Assembly: GCA_902800815.1 (NCBI GenBank)
Contig: CADCGB010000003.1
Span: 1-64,000 of the forward strand
Length of the DNA: 64,000 nt
Source: Fibrobacter succinogenes
GTDB taxonomy: Bacteria; Fibrobacterota; Fibrobacteria; Fibrobacterales; Fibrobacteraceae
Reading direction: 5' to 3'
Shown here: positions 45,185-53,029 of the stretch, piece after piece
Layout of the letters: every line of letters starts with the position of its first letter
Position numbering within the stretch: position 1 is the first letter of the stretch
Notes under the pieces: generated by a model
Seen by the model: the letters and a program-made list of their open reading frames with translations, nothing else
Told to the model about the DNA's origin: nothing
Database searches by the model: none
Position numbers and translations under genes: made by a program

Positions 45185-45436
45185 TTAGCGCAGACTGTCC
45201 GAAACGAACGGGAGAATGGCCATCTGGCGAGCACGCTTGATAGCCTCGTTCAGCATACGCTGGTACTTGGCAGAGGTGCCGGAGATGCGGCGCGGGATGA
45301 TCTTGCCACGTTCAGAGATGAAGCGACGGAGAGTCTTCTCGTCCTTGTAGTCAATGAACTTGACGTTGTTTTCCGTGAACCAGCAAGTCTTCTTGCGGCG
45401 GACACGGGTAGCCTGCTTCTTATCTTCAAAAGCCAT
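45185..45436 (-). CDS. rpsR: 30S ribosomal protein S18
   Basis: This 83-residue protein has the S18 core [20 protein letters not shown] (about 27-46) and [20 protein letters not shown] (about 48-67). S18 binds S6 as a dimer and then the central domain of 16S rRNA. The N-terminal segment [12 protein letters not shown] keeps one Cys. Its ATG shares one base with the rpsF stop (TAATG), which couples synthesis of the two partner proteins. Confidence 0.96.
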   Translation of the reverse strand: MAFEDKKQATRVRRKKTCWFTENNVKFIDYKDEKTLRRFISERGKIIPRRISGTSAKYQRMLNEAIKRARQMAILPFVSDSLR

Positions 45437-45807
45437 TATTCAGCCTCCCCTTCTTCTGCGTCAACCGGGATGATTTCCTCGGTAGACTGAGCCATGTCCT
45501 TGTTGTAGACGATTTCGCTCATCGGATAATCAGCGAGAGTCATCCAGCGGAGGACGTTTTCGTTAAGCTTGAGAGCGGCTTCCATAGCGGCGACCACAGC
45601 GGCTTCTGCCTTGTAGTAGAAGATCACGTAGTAACCGTGCTGGCGCTTGTTGATGGTGTAGGCGAGCTTGCGCTTGCCCCAGTCGTCACGGCGGAGAATT
45701 TCGCCGTTGCCGTCGGTGATGCTCTTGCCAATCGTCTCGACTTCGGCATTGATAGCGTCGTCAGAGATCATAGCGTCGATGATCACCATCGTTTCGTATT
45801 GTCTCAT
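45436..45807 (-). CDS. rpsF: 30S ribosomal protein S6
   Basis: This 123-residue protein has S6 landmarks [17 protein letters not shown] at the start, [25 protein letters not shown] (partly quoted: GKRKLAYTI, about 46-54) and a [11 protein letters not shown] helix. An acidic tail ([16 protein letters not shown]) follows. S6 pairs with S18 on the 30S platform. It is the first gene of the operon. No ssb gene lies between rpsF and rpsR, unlike in many bacteria. A structured leader precedes it. Confidence 0.95.
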   Translation of the reverse strand: MRQYETMVIIDAMISDDAINAEVETIGKSITDGNGEILRRDDWGKRKLAYTINKRQHGYYVIFYYKAEAAVVAAMEAALKLNENVLRWMTLADYPMSEIVYNKDMAQSTEEIIPVDAEEGEAE

Positions 45808-45883
45808 AATGAGTCCCTTTGGTCTATCGCCCGGGTACCAACATTGGCTCCGGGAGGGTTCCGATTAAAAAATCGGTGTGCCA
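45808..45883 (-). promoter_or_regulatory. rpsF leader RNA, candidate S6:S18 autoregulatory structure
   Basis: The leader contains CCGATT-TTT-AATCGG (about 45861-45876). It is followed by a larger hairpin in which CCCGG pairs with CCGGG and CCAA with TTGG, with an asymmetric internal loop (AG opposite TAC). Leaders that bind the S6:S18 dimer through a hairpin with a CCG element are known ahead of rpsF in many phyla. Here the right arm reads TACCCGGG. The match to the published consensus is not exact from sight, so this is a candidate. Confidence 0.45.
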
Positions 45884-45911
45884 AATATAGAAAAAGGGCC
45901 TTTTTTGTCAA
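45884..45911 (-). promoter_or_regulatory. Promoter of the rpsF-rpsR-rplI operon
   Basis: TTGACA (45906-45911), 16 bp and TATATT (45884-45889) on the minus strand, a near-perfect strong promoter. The -35 hexamer contains the TGA stop codon (45908-45910) of the upstream secreted-protein gene. Confidence 0.85.
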
Positions 45912-47047
45912 TTCCTGCGGAAAAGATACATGCCTGGAGCGGCATTTTTGGGCACGGACCGGCCATTGAGGTCGAACTTGGCCGCTTTCGAGGGGAAAAC
46001 GCCCCTGTACGTGTAGGGAGAACGGCGGATGCCGGTCGTACCGCCCGCAAACGAGCCATACGGGTCAATTTCGCGGATACTTACATATTTATATTCGCCC
46101 TGGACCACGTTGTTCGCGCTACCGTCGGTGCGCATCAGGGCGATTCCCCCGCCCTTGAGGATAGGCGCGAAGGCATCCTCGAGCCCGTTGTAGTCCCTGC
46201 AGCCATCGATGGTCGCTGCCCCGCCAGAGGCCCCCGACCAGTCCTTCCCCTCGTCGAGCGCCTCGCCTACCTTCTCCCACTTGGCGTTTGCGGGCTCGCC
46301 GTTCGAGGTCGAGTCGATGTAAAGTTCCAGACGGACAGATGTCCTAGATTCGTCGGGACCACCATTGTCCGGGTATGCACTGTTGTACACTATAAACTTC
46401 ATGCCGATCCAGCGGTCAGTCGGGAGTTTCGCACCACCCCAAAGAGGCGTCTGCTTGCCAACAACGCCCTCGCTCTGGTAGTAACTGCCAGGGTGTTTCC
46501 ATTCCTTCTCGAAATCCCACTTGCCATCGTGCCGGAAGCGCGCGTAGTATGTGTTCGCATCGCAGTTGTTGCCCCCGCCACTTGCATGCCCGAGCGCTCC
46601 GCTCCGTACGCCCATCACCATGCCACCGTAGTCGGGGCCGTTTGCCGAAGCCTCGCCCCTGCGGTAGTAGGCGGTAAATTCCACATCGCGGTAGAACTGC
46701 TTCTTTGCCGCCCATTCCGTCTGGCTATTGATATGGAAGCGCGGGCCGGAGCTCATCATCTGCATCACGCCGTTGCCGTCTATCTTAAAAAAGGGAGACG
46801 CATCGCCAGCGCTACGGTTGTCCGTCCACTCCAGCGCATCGTCAGGGTCGCCGTCCCAGTCAATATCACGGGCATGCCCGTTGCTCCAGTGGGCAGAATT
46901 CCACTCGACCGAGCCCTCCTTCGTGGGGTAGAACTTCTCGATACCGAAGGTATCCTGCGGAACCTCATCGTAGAGGGTTACCGCGAAAGCGAGCTGGCTT
47001 GCAAGGCAAGCCAAAACGAATACGGATTTCTTTCCAGCAAACACCAT
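45908..47047 (-). CDS. Secreted protein of unknown class, possibly carbohydrate-active, with sorting-type C-terminus
   Basis: This 379-residue protein has signal peptide about 1-22 (SVFVLACLASQLAFA). The body is rich in Trp, Tyr and Gly in beta-sandwich style (VEFTAYYRRGEASANGPDYG, YYARFRHDGKWDFEKEW, RTSVRLELYIDSTSNG), as in laminin-G or lyase/lectin folds of secreted carbohydrate-active proteins. The last residues (FDLNGRSVPKNAAPGMYLFRRN) resemble the C-terminal sorting or anchoring element also seen on the GH16 and PL1 proteins of this window. GGAGT lies upstream of the ATG. Its stop codon lies within the -35 box of the ribosomal-protein promoter. Substrate unknown. Confidence 0.55.
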   Translation of the reverse strand: MVFAGKKSVFVLACLASQLAFAVTLYDEVPQDTFGIEKFYPTKEGSVEWNSAHWSNGHARDIDWDGDPDDALEWTDNRSAGDASPFFKIDGNGVMQMMSSGPRFHINSQTEWAAKKQFYRDVEFTAYYRRGEASANGPDYGGMVMGVRSGALGHASGGGNNCDANTYYARFRHDGKWDFEKEWKHPGSYYQSEGVVGKQTPLWGGAKLPTDRWIGMKFIVYNSAYPDNGGPDESRTSVRLELYIDSTSNGEPANAKWEKVGEALDEGKDWSGASGGAATIDGCRDYNGLEDAFAPILKGGGIALMRTDGSANNVVQGEYKYVSIREIDPYGSFAGGTTGIRRSPYTYRGVFPSKAAKFDLNGRSVPKNAAPGMYLFRRN

Positions 47048-47144
47048 ACCTTAAACACTCCTTTACGAGGAATATATGTTTTTTAGTTTCAAAACGGACT
47101 CACTCCAGAAGGCCAAGATTCCTTTTTTTGTTAAATTTCCGCAC

Positions 47145-48164
47145 ATGATTAAGTCCGACAGGATTATAGGCTACTTTTCGCTCCTGGCGCTCCTCGCCCT
47201 CTTTGCGGGCATCGCCTACGAAATGGTCGTGGCACACGAGCACGTGACCTACAAGGCATACGTCGATTTTGACGAACTCGGCTCGCTGCAGCCCGAAGAC
47301 CCTGTGGTTATCCGCGGGTACAACGTGGGCACCATCGGGAAAGTCACCTGGATGGGAGATCGCGCCCGCGTAGAAATCAAGTTCGACGAGCCCCGCACCA
47401 TCCGCGAGGGTACGCAGTTCAACAACGTGAACTACGCCATCATGGGCCAGCGCAGGCTCGAGATTGTGCCGAACAAGCACGGCAAGGTGCTCCCCCAAGA
47501 CTACATTCACCAGGGCAAGTTCGAGCCAGGCATCGCCGAGGCGCTGCGCTACATGGAAGACGTGAACGCCCAGATTACCCGCGTCCGCGAGGTAATCATG
47601 CTTATCGCAAACGGGGATTCCACGCACCAGTCCGCCCAGGAAATCTACGAGAACGTGATGGGCACCATCGAGGGCATCCTCGAAAGCGCCGACAAGACCG
47701 TCGACCGCCTGAACCCCGCCATCAATGGCATCATCAGGCAGATAAACGATGCGGGCAACACGGTTGCCGGCATGGCAGACCAAGTCGATACCACCGTGAA
47801 GACGACAACCGAGGCCCTGAACGCCAAGATAGGCGAAGCCGAGAACGTCATCAAGTCCATTGCCGAGGGTAGCGAGAAGGCCGAAAAGATTATCGCAGAC
47901 ATCGAGAACTCGCCCGCCATGAGCAAACTCATCAACTCCACCGAAATCGTGGACAAGGTCGCAGACCTCACCAAGAAGATGAACGAACTCATTGCCGCCA
48001 TCGACACGAAGGGCATCAAGATGTACGACGACCAGGGCAAGGAAGTGAAGCTCTTTACCTGGAAGAACACGAACCTTATCGGCAAGACGGCCCGCGAGAA
48101 GGCGAAGATCCGCGCAGAGAAGGGCGAAGCCCTCCCCGGCACAGAAGAAGTCGAAGGCGAATAA
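47145..48164 (+). CDS. MCE/MlaD family protein (lipid-transport substrate-binding subunit)
   Basis: This 339-residue protein has one N-terminal membrane helix (IIGYFSLLALLALFAGIAYEMVV) and an MCE domain at about 35-115. Its core is DFDELGSLQPEDPVVIRGYNVGTIGKV, quoted in part as VVIRGYNVGTIGKV; MGQRRLEIVPN follows. A long helical C-terminal part comes next. MlaD-type hexamers hold phospholipids between the two membranes for an ABC transporter. No mlaE or mlaF gene is adjacent. The start was set to ATG 47145 because TAAATT (47132-47137) ends 7 nt before it and the family normally begins close to the membrane helix. An ATG at 47076 with a weak GAGGA is the alternative. recG follows after 32 bp. 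Confidence 0.82.
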   Translation: MIKSDRIIGYFSLLALLALFAGIAYEMVVAHEHVTYKAYVDFDELGSLQPEDPVVIRGYNVGTIGKVTWMGDRARVEIKFDEPRTIREGTQFNNVNYAIMGQRRLEIVPNKHGKVLPQDYIHQGKFEPGIAEALRYMEDVNAQITRVREVIMLIANGDSTHQSAQEIYENVMGTIEGILESADKTVDRLNPAINGIIRQINDAGNTVAGMADQVDTTVKTTTEALNAKIGEAENVIKSIAEGSEKAEKIIADIENSPAMSKLINSTEIVDKVADLTKKMNELIAAIDTKGIKMYDDQGKEVKLFTWKNTNLIGKTAREKAKIRAEKGEALPGTEEVEGE

Positions 48165-48196
48165 GGCCCGGGCGCATAGAACGGAAGCGCACGCAG

Positions 48197-50323
48197 ATGG
48201 AAATTTCTCAACTACCGGGGCTTGGCCCCAAGCGCGCAGAAGCACTCCGCAAGGCGGGGCTCAATTCCGTCGCCGACCTGCTCTACAACATACCGCGCAC
48301 CTACCTCGACCACACGAAGGTCACGCCCATCGGGCAGTGCCGCGCCGGCGACAAGGTGGTACTCATCGGCACCATCAAGCGTGCGGGCGTGGTGCGCGGA
48401 AGACGTTCCCGATTCATGGCGACGCTCACCGACGGCACGGGCGAGATACAACTGCTGTTTTTCCAGGGAACGAGCTACTGGGCCAGGCGCATCAAGAACG
48501 ATACGCGCTGGTGCGTCTCGGGTGCGGTCGGTGAGTACCGCGGTCTCCAGATGACACACCCCGACATGCAGCCCTTCGATGACGACGAGGAATTCACCGG
48601 AGCGATCCTCCCGGTGTACCCCATCAGCGAGGCATGCCGCGAAGCCCGCATGGAGCAGAAGTTCTTCCGCAAACTGTACAAGACCATTTTCAACTTTCCG
48701 GGGCTTACGCTACCCGGGCTTTGCCCGAGGGTACTCACGGACTACCTGAAGTTCAGGCCCGTGATGGAGAACCTGCGCACGCTCCACCTGCCCCACGAGT
48801 TCCCCGCGATATACAAGGCCAAGCGCGAACTCAAGGTTCTCGAACTCCTGCCGTTCTGCCTGCGCATGGTCAAGCGGCGCGAAAACCAGAAGTTGCGCGG
48901 ACACGAGCGGCAGATTGACCTCGGGACGGTAATGGCCGCGAAGGCGAGCCTCCCGTTTACGCTAACCCGCGGGCAGGAAGAAGCCCTGGATACGATTATC
49001 GCAGGCCTGAACGGGAAAAAGCAGTTCCATGCGCTTTTGCAGGGCGACGTCGGTTGCGGAAAGACCGTCGTCGCGATGCTTGCGATGATGGCCGTGTGCG
49101 GCGGCGGGAAGTTTGTTGAAGGCTCCAATATGCACGCAGGTTTAAACGGCGCCGGCAGCGGGATGCGCGAACAATGCGCGCTAATGGTGCCGACAGACAT
49201 TCTTGCGCGACAGCACTACAAGAGCCTCAAGCCGTTCTTCGACGCCGCAGGCCTGAACGTGCGCCTGCTGGTAGGCGCCACCCCCGCCGCCGAGAAGAAG
49301 GTGATACTCGGGGAAATCCAGATGGGGCTCGCCGACATCGTGATTGGCACGCACGCCCTGTTCAGCAAGGACGTTATTTTCTCGCGGCTCGGGTTCGTTG
49401 TCATCGACGAGCAGCACCGTTTTGGCGTGGGCCAGCGCGAGGCACTGCTTGCGAAGGGCGACTACCCCGACATGCTCGTGATGAGCGCGACGCCGATTCC
49501 GCGCAGCCTCGCCATGACACTCTACGGCGACCTGAAGGTGGTAAGCATCAAAGAAAAGCCCGCAGGCCGCAAGCCCATCAAGACACGCCTCGTGAACGCA
49601 AGCAAGCGCGAGGATATGAAGAAGTTTATCTGCAAGGAAGCCGCCACCGGGAACCTGTGCTACTGGATTGCAAGCCGCGTCGGGAGTGACGACGAAGGCG
49701 GAGCGCGGAGCGTCGATGAGATTGTCGAGGAACTTCGCGCGTATGTCTCTGGGACATTAAACGGCGCCGCGCTGAAGGTTGCGGGCGTGCACGGCCAGAT
49801 GGATGAGAATGAGCGGGACCAAATCATCGCGCAGTTCGCCGCCGGAAAGATACACATCCTTGTGGCAACAACCGTCATCGAGGTGGGCGTAAACGTGCCC
49901 GCTGCAAACCTGATGGTCATCGATCAGCCCGACAGGTTCGGGCTCGCGCAACTGCACCAGTTGCGCGGCCGCGTTGGCCGCGGCGATCGAGAAGCATGGT
50001 GTTTCCTGATGATGCCCGAAGGCGACACTGCCGATACCAGCATGGAACGCCTATCGCAGTTCTCGCAGACCGAGGACGGCTTCGAGATTGCGGAACTTGA
50101 CCTGCAAAACCGCGGAGCGGGCAACCTCGAGGGCAACGAGCAGAGTGGCGCCTGGGTGTTCCGCTGGTTCGACTGGATTGCCGACCAGGAACTCATCAGC
50201 CAGACGCTAGAAACCGCCGAGCACATTCTGCACGACAATGGATCCTTCGACGACACCGCACGCGAACAGATACAGGCGTGGTACAGCGAGAAGGAATTCA
50301 CGAACGAAGACGGCGTGCACTAG
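48197..50323 (+). CDS. recG: ATP-dependent DNA helicase RecG
   Basis: This 708-residue protein has an N-terminal wedge/OB domain (LPGLGPKRAEALRKAG, then RAGDKVVLIGTIKRAG). The helicase motifs are ALLQGDVGCGKTVVA (motif I, about 286-300), PTDILARQH (Ia), VIDEQHRFGVGQR (motif II, about 401-413), MSATPIPRSLAM (III), VGVNVPAANLMV (V) and HQLRGRVGRGD (VI). DEQHRFGVGQR is specific for RecG. RecG reverses stalled replication forks and migrates Holliday junctions. There is an unusual low-conservation insert after motif I (GGGKFVEGSNMHAGLNGAGS). Confidence 0.96.
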   Translation: MEISQLPGLGPKRAEALRKAGLNSVADLLYNIPRTYLDHTKVTPIGQCRAGDKVVLIGTIKRAGVVRGRRSRFMATLTDGTGEIQLLFFQGTSYWARRIKNDTRWCVSGAVGEYRGLQMTHPDMQPFDDDEEFTGAILPVYPISEACREARMEQKFFRKLYKTIFNFPGLTLPGLCPRVLTDYLKFRPVMENLRTLHLPHEFPAIYKAKRELKVLELLPFCLRMVKRRENQKLRGHERQIDLGTVMAAKASLPFTLTRGQEEALDTIIAGLNGKKQFHALLQGDVGCGKTVVAMLAMMAVCGGGKFVEGSNMHAGLNGAGSGMREQCALMVPTDILARQHYKSLKPFFDAAGLNVRLLVGATPAAEKKVILGEIQMGLADIVIGTHALFSKDVIFSRLGFVVIDEQHRFGVGQREALLAKGDYPDMLVMSATPIPRSLAMTLYGDLKVVSIKEKPAGRKPIKTRLVNASKREDMKKFICKEAATGNLCYWIASRVGSDDEGGARSVDEIVEELRAYVSGTLNGAALKVAGVHGQMDENERDQIIAQFAAGKIHILVATTVIEVGVNVPAANLMVIDQPDRFGLAQLHQLRGRVGRGDREAWCFLMMPEGDTADTSMERLSQFSQTEDGFEIAELDLQNRGAGNLEGNEQSGAWVFRWFDWIADQELISQTLETAEHILHDNGSFDDTAREQIQAWYSEKEFTNEDGVH

Positions 50324-50337
50324 GCCCGCACAAGAAA

Positions 50338-50667
50338 CTAGATTAAATTCGTAAACGTGCCAAGCACGAGTGCCAAGAGAGCGATGTTCAGGAAGAACAT
50401 GGCACGGCGCACAATCATGAAGAACACCGCCTGCCAGTGAAGCAGGTGATCGGTCGGGGCAACAAGTTCCTTGAACGCAAGGTAAATGTTGAGGATGCCG
50501 GTCAGCACCATCATCAATGCACCCGCAAAGTAGCCTTCGCTCCAGACCATCACGGTAACGATGATTCCCGCCACAATCGCGAAGAAACCGATGATGAGTT
50601 CCACGCGCAAGATCATGTTCTTTATCTGGCGTAACGTGGCGCGGGTCTTGTTTTCCTGTTCTTCCAT
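50338..50667 (-). CDS. Small hypothetical membrane protein
   Basis: This 109-residue protein has about three hydrophobic helices (LIIGFFAIVAGIIVTVMVW, YFAGALMMVLTGILNIYLAF, AMFFLNIALLALVLGTF) and a charged N-terminus (MEEQENKTRATLRQIKN). TATATT at 50675-50680 ends 7 nt before the ATG, so the mRNA is predicted to be leaderless. It converges with recG across 14 bp. No family was recognised. Confidence 0.65.
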   Translation of the reverse strand: MEEQENKTRATLRQIKNMILRVELIIGFFAIVAGIIVTVMVWSEGYFAGALMMVLTGILNIYLAFKELVAPTDHLLHWQAVFFMIVRRAMFFLNIALLALVLGTFTNLI

Positions 50668-50710
50668 ATTTTCAAATATATAAAAGGTGCTTACCCTGTT
50701 TTAACAATCC

Positions 50711-52516
50711 TTACAGCGAGTACGCGGTCGTGATGGAGAAATGCGGATCACCCTTGCGCGAACCGTTCAGCGGAATGCTCACATCGAGCTTGTTGATCAA
50801 CTTGCTAATCGACTTTGTCTGCACGAATCGGGCACCGAAGCCCACCACGTAGATAAGGTCCTTGCGCCTGATATCCGAGATTTCCCAGGCCGTCTCGCCC
50901 ACGCTTGCATAGCCCACGAACACGGGCACTAGAGTAAAGACTTCAAAGTCCGGGAACCAGCGCTGTTCCAAGCTACCGTACACGCGCGCCTGACCCGTAT
51001 AGAACCCGGTCGGGAACCCGACAAAGCCATCCGTACCGCCGAGCGAAAGCTGGTAGCCGAAGCGAGCCTCGTCATAGAAGTCCACAAGCCCGGTAAGCGC
51101 CGTAGAGAACCTGTTGTTCGGGTGGAATATGTACTCGCCCCTGACTCGTCCGTACAAGTCGCGCACTTCGCCGTGGTCCAGGTAGAAGTTGCTGTACGAA
51201 TTGATGGTCAGGTAGTGCATGCCTGCACCCAGGTAAATATTGAGCCAGAAATCGAGACGTATATCGTTGTCGTGGGCACCGATCTGCTCGTAGTTCTTGG
51301 AAAGCTGTGCCTTCGCCGTCCAGCCCTTATCTACATCCTCGGTCCACTTCACGTTATGGAAGTTGCGGAGTTTCTCGTAGCGCAGGTCCGAATACATGAT
51401 ATAGGCGCCCAGGCGGGAATCCTTGCGTTCGGGCAACCACTCGTTCACTGCTGTTGCGGAATCTATCGCGTAGGCCCGATCGCCATCCGTAAACAGGTAA
51501 CGAACCAGTTCGCCCTCGTCCGCCGTAAGCCTGCGGTAGTCGTATGTCGCCCCAAGGTAGAACTTGCGCTGCGTGCCCCCGAAGGAACGGCTCACCCTAA
51601 AGCTCAGCGAGTCGCTGATAAAACCCTTCACCTTCATGAGTTCCACGGCCTCGTCGCCGTTATAGAGCTGGAGCGAATCGAGCGGCTTGTCGGTAGCATA
51701 GGGAGATGTGCCCGGAGGCAAGTCGCCACTGCCGTACACGTAGTAGTAGCTTTCGTTCTTGAGGCCTGCAAGCGTGTAGGCCCACTGGTTCACGCTCCTG
51801 CTGAGGAACGGCACGTACATTGTCCAGCTCGCGAGGTAGCCGTCGGTATTGTAACTGTAGAGGAAATCCAGGTGGTTGTAGCGGAATATAAAGTGCGGTG
51901 CACCGTATTCCACCTGCCACATGTCGCGGAACTCGTTATGCCCGAAATAGAACCCGAGCAGTTGCCCCAGCCCGAGGAAGTTGCTCTCTTGCACGCCGAC
52001 ACCCCACACCAGGTTCTTGTACTTCCATTCGCGGCCACCGAACCCGAAACTTATCGGCAAGGTCAAAGTCCAGTTATCGCTCGTATGCACATTCACCACA
52101 TTCTGCCCGCTATCCTGCTCCACCGTGATGGAGGCATCACTCAGGAACTTCTGTTCGCGCAGGAACCGCTCCGATTCAAGCATCAGGTCGAGATTCACCA
52201 TCTGACCTTCGTTAAAAAGCAGCAACTTGCGGACGGTATGCTCGCGGGTCTCGATATGCACCCAGTTCAGGATGTCGTACACGAGCTTATCGTACTTGGT
52301 ATGTACCTTCGAGTCATCGAAGGCATCCCCGATATCGTAGTTTATCTTGTCCACGCGGAAAAGTGCAGAAGAATCACGAGACGGGCTTGCAACCGACGAA
52401 TCAAGGGATTCGGCAACAGATTGATTTACAGCGGAGGAATCCGGTTCGGCGAAAGCCGAAACCACAAAGACAAGCGCAAGAAAATAGACGCAGAACGATT
52501 TAGCACTAAAAATCAT
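50711..52516 (-). CDS. Omp85-like outer-membrane beta-barrel protein (surface antigen family)
   Basis: This 601-residue protein has a signal peptide (SFCVYFLALVFVVSAFA, about 5-21). A Ser-rich spacer is followed by one POTRA-like domain at about 85-150 (IETREHTVRKLLLFNEGQMV, ESERFLREQKFLSDASITVE). The rest is a 16-strand-like barrel rich in aromatic strand ends (YRLSLGG-type turns, RVYGSLEQRWF, LIYVVGFGARF) that ends in Leu after an aromatic (HFSITTAYSL). The family includes BamA, TamA and patatin-linked barrels. A single POTRA means it is not BamA. An assembly or export role in the outer membrane is inference. ATG 52516 begins directly before the signal peptide. Confidence 0.72.
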   Translation of the reverse strand: MIFSAKSFCVYFLALVFVVSAFAEPDSSAVNQSVAESLDSSVASPSRDSSALFRVDKINYDIGDAFDDSKVHTKYDKLVYDILNWVHIETREHTVRKLLLFNEGQMVNLDLMLESERFLREQKFLSDASITVEQDSGQNVVNVHTSDNWTLTLPISFGFGGREWKYKNLVWGVGVQESNFLGLGQLLGFYFGHNEFRDMWQVEYGAPHFIFRYNHLDFLYSYNTDGYLASWTMYVPFLSRSVNQWAYTLAGLKNESYYYVYGSGDLPPGTSPYATDKPLDSLQLYNGDEAVELMKVKGFISDSLSFRVSRSFGGTQRKFYLGATYDYRRLTADEGELVRYLFTDGDRAYAIDSATAVNEWLPERKDSRLGAYIMYSDLRYEKLRNFHNVKWTEDVDKGWTAKAQLSKNYEQIGAHDNDIRLDFWLNIYLGAGMHYLTINSYSNFYLDHGEVRDLYGRVRGEYIFHPNNRFSTALTGLVDFYDEARFGYQLSLGGTDGFVGFPTGFYTGQARVYGSLEQRWFPDFEVFTLVPVFVGYASVGETAWEISDIRRKDLIYVVGFGARFVQTKSISKLINKLDVSIPLNGSRKGDPHFSITTAYSL

Positions 52517-52557
52517 AAAAACAAAGTAAATATACAAAAAAGCGGGGCAATCGCTCC

Positions 52558-52586
52558 TTGCACAAAGCAATCCCGTTTGCTAGATT
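52558..52586 (+). promoter_or_regulatory. Promoter of the RNase P RNA gene
   Basis: TTGCAC (52558-52563), 17 bp and TAGATT (52581-52586). The predicted start, 52593-52594, coincides with the 5' strand of helix P1. Confidence 0.75.
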
Positions 52587-52593
52587 TGTTCGC

Positions 52594-52966
52594 GGGTAGC
52601 GGATGACCGCCGGCAGCAATGCTGGAGGAAAGTCCGGGCACCACAGGGCAGGATGCTGGATAACGTCCAGGCGCGGTAACGCGACAGACAGTGCAACAGA
52701 AAGCAAACCGCCAGGTTCGGGCGCAAGTTCGAACAAGGTAAGGGTGAAACGGCGAGGTAAGAGCTCACCGCATTCCTGGTGACAGGGATGGCACGGTAAA
52801 CCTCATCCGGTGCAAGACCAAGCAGGTCTCCGTCCGCAAGGACCAGTCGCTGCCCGCGGCTGTTGGATTCCGGGTAGGTCGCTTGAGGCGGTCGGTAACG
52901 ATTCGTCCAGAGAGATGGTCATCGCCCCGCAAGGGGTACAGAACCCGGCTTATAACTACTCAACAC
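52594..52966 (+). ncRNA. rnpB: RNase P RNA, bacterial type A
   Basis: This is the catalytic RNA that removes 5' leaders from pre-tRNAs. Universally conserved elements are seen in order: GGAGGAAAGTCCGGGCACC (P4 5' strand region, about 52624-52642), ACAGGGCAGGATGCTGG, the AGTGCAACAGAAAGCAAACC segment, GGTAAGGGTGAAACGGCGAGG, GATGGCACGGTAAACC, GGTAGGTCGCTTGAGG, and at the 3' end AGAGAGATGGTCATCG and ACAGAACCCGGCTTATA. GGGTAG (52594-52599) pairs with CTACTC (52956-52961) to close helix P1. Length about 373 nt is usual. Exact ends are inferred from the promoter and the terminator. Confidence 0.96.
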
Positions 52967-52995
52967 GAAGGCCTCTGCGATAAGCAGAGGCCTTC
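52967..52995 (+). terminator. Terminator of rnpB
   Basis: GAAGGCCTCTGC and GCAGAGGCCTTC form a perfect 12-bp stem around GATAA. The following bases are only moderately T-rich. Confidence 0.75.
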
Positions 52996-53029
52996 TCCTT
53001 AAGTTATTGTTCGCAACCCGACCTTGTCG

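Noticed and set aside
52590..53000. Protein-coding frames in the RNase P RNA region
   Set aside because: The region contains the conserved RNase P RNA elements in order, with its own promoter and terminator.
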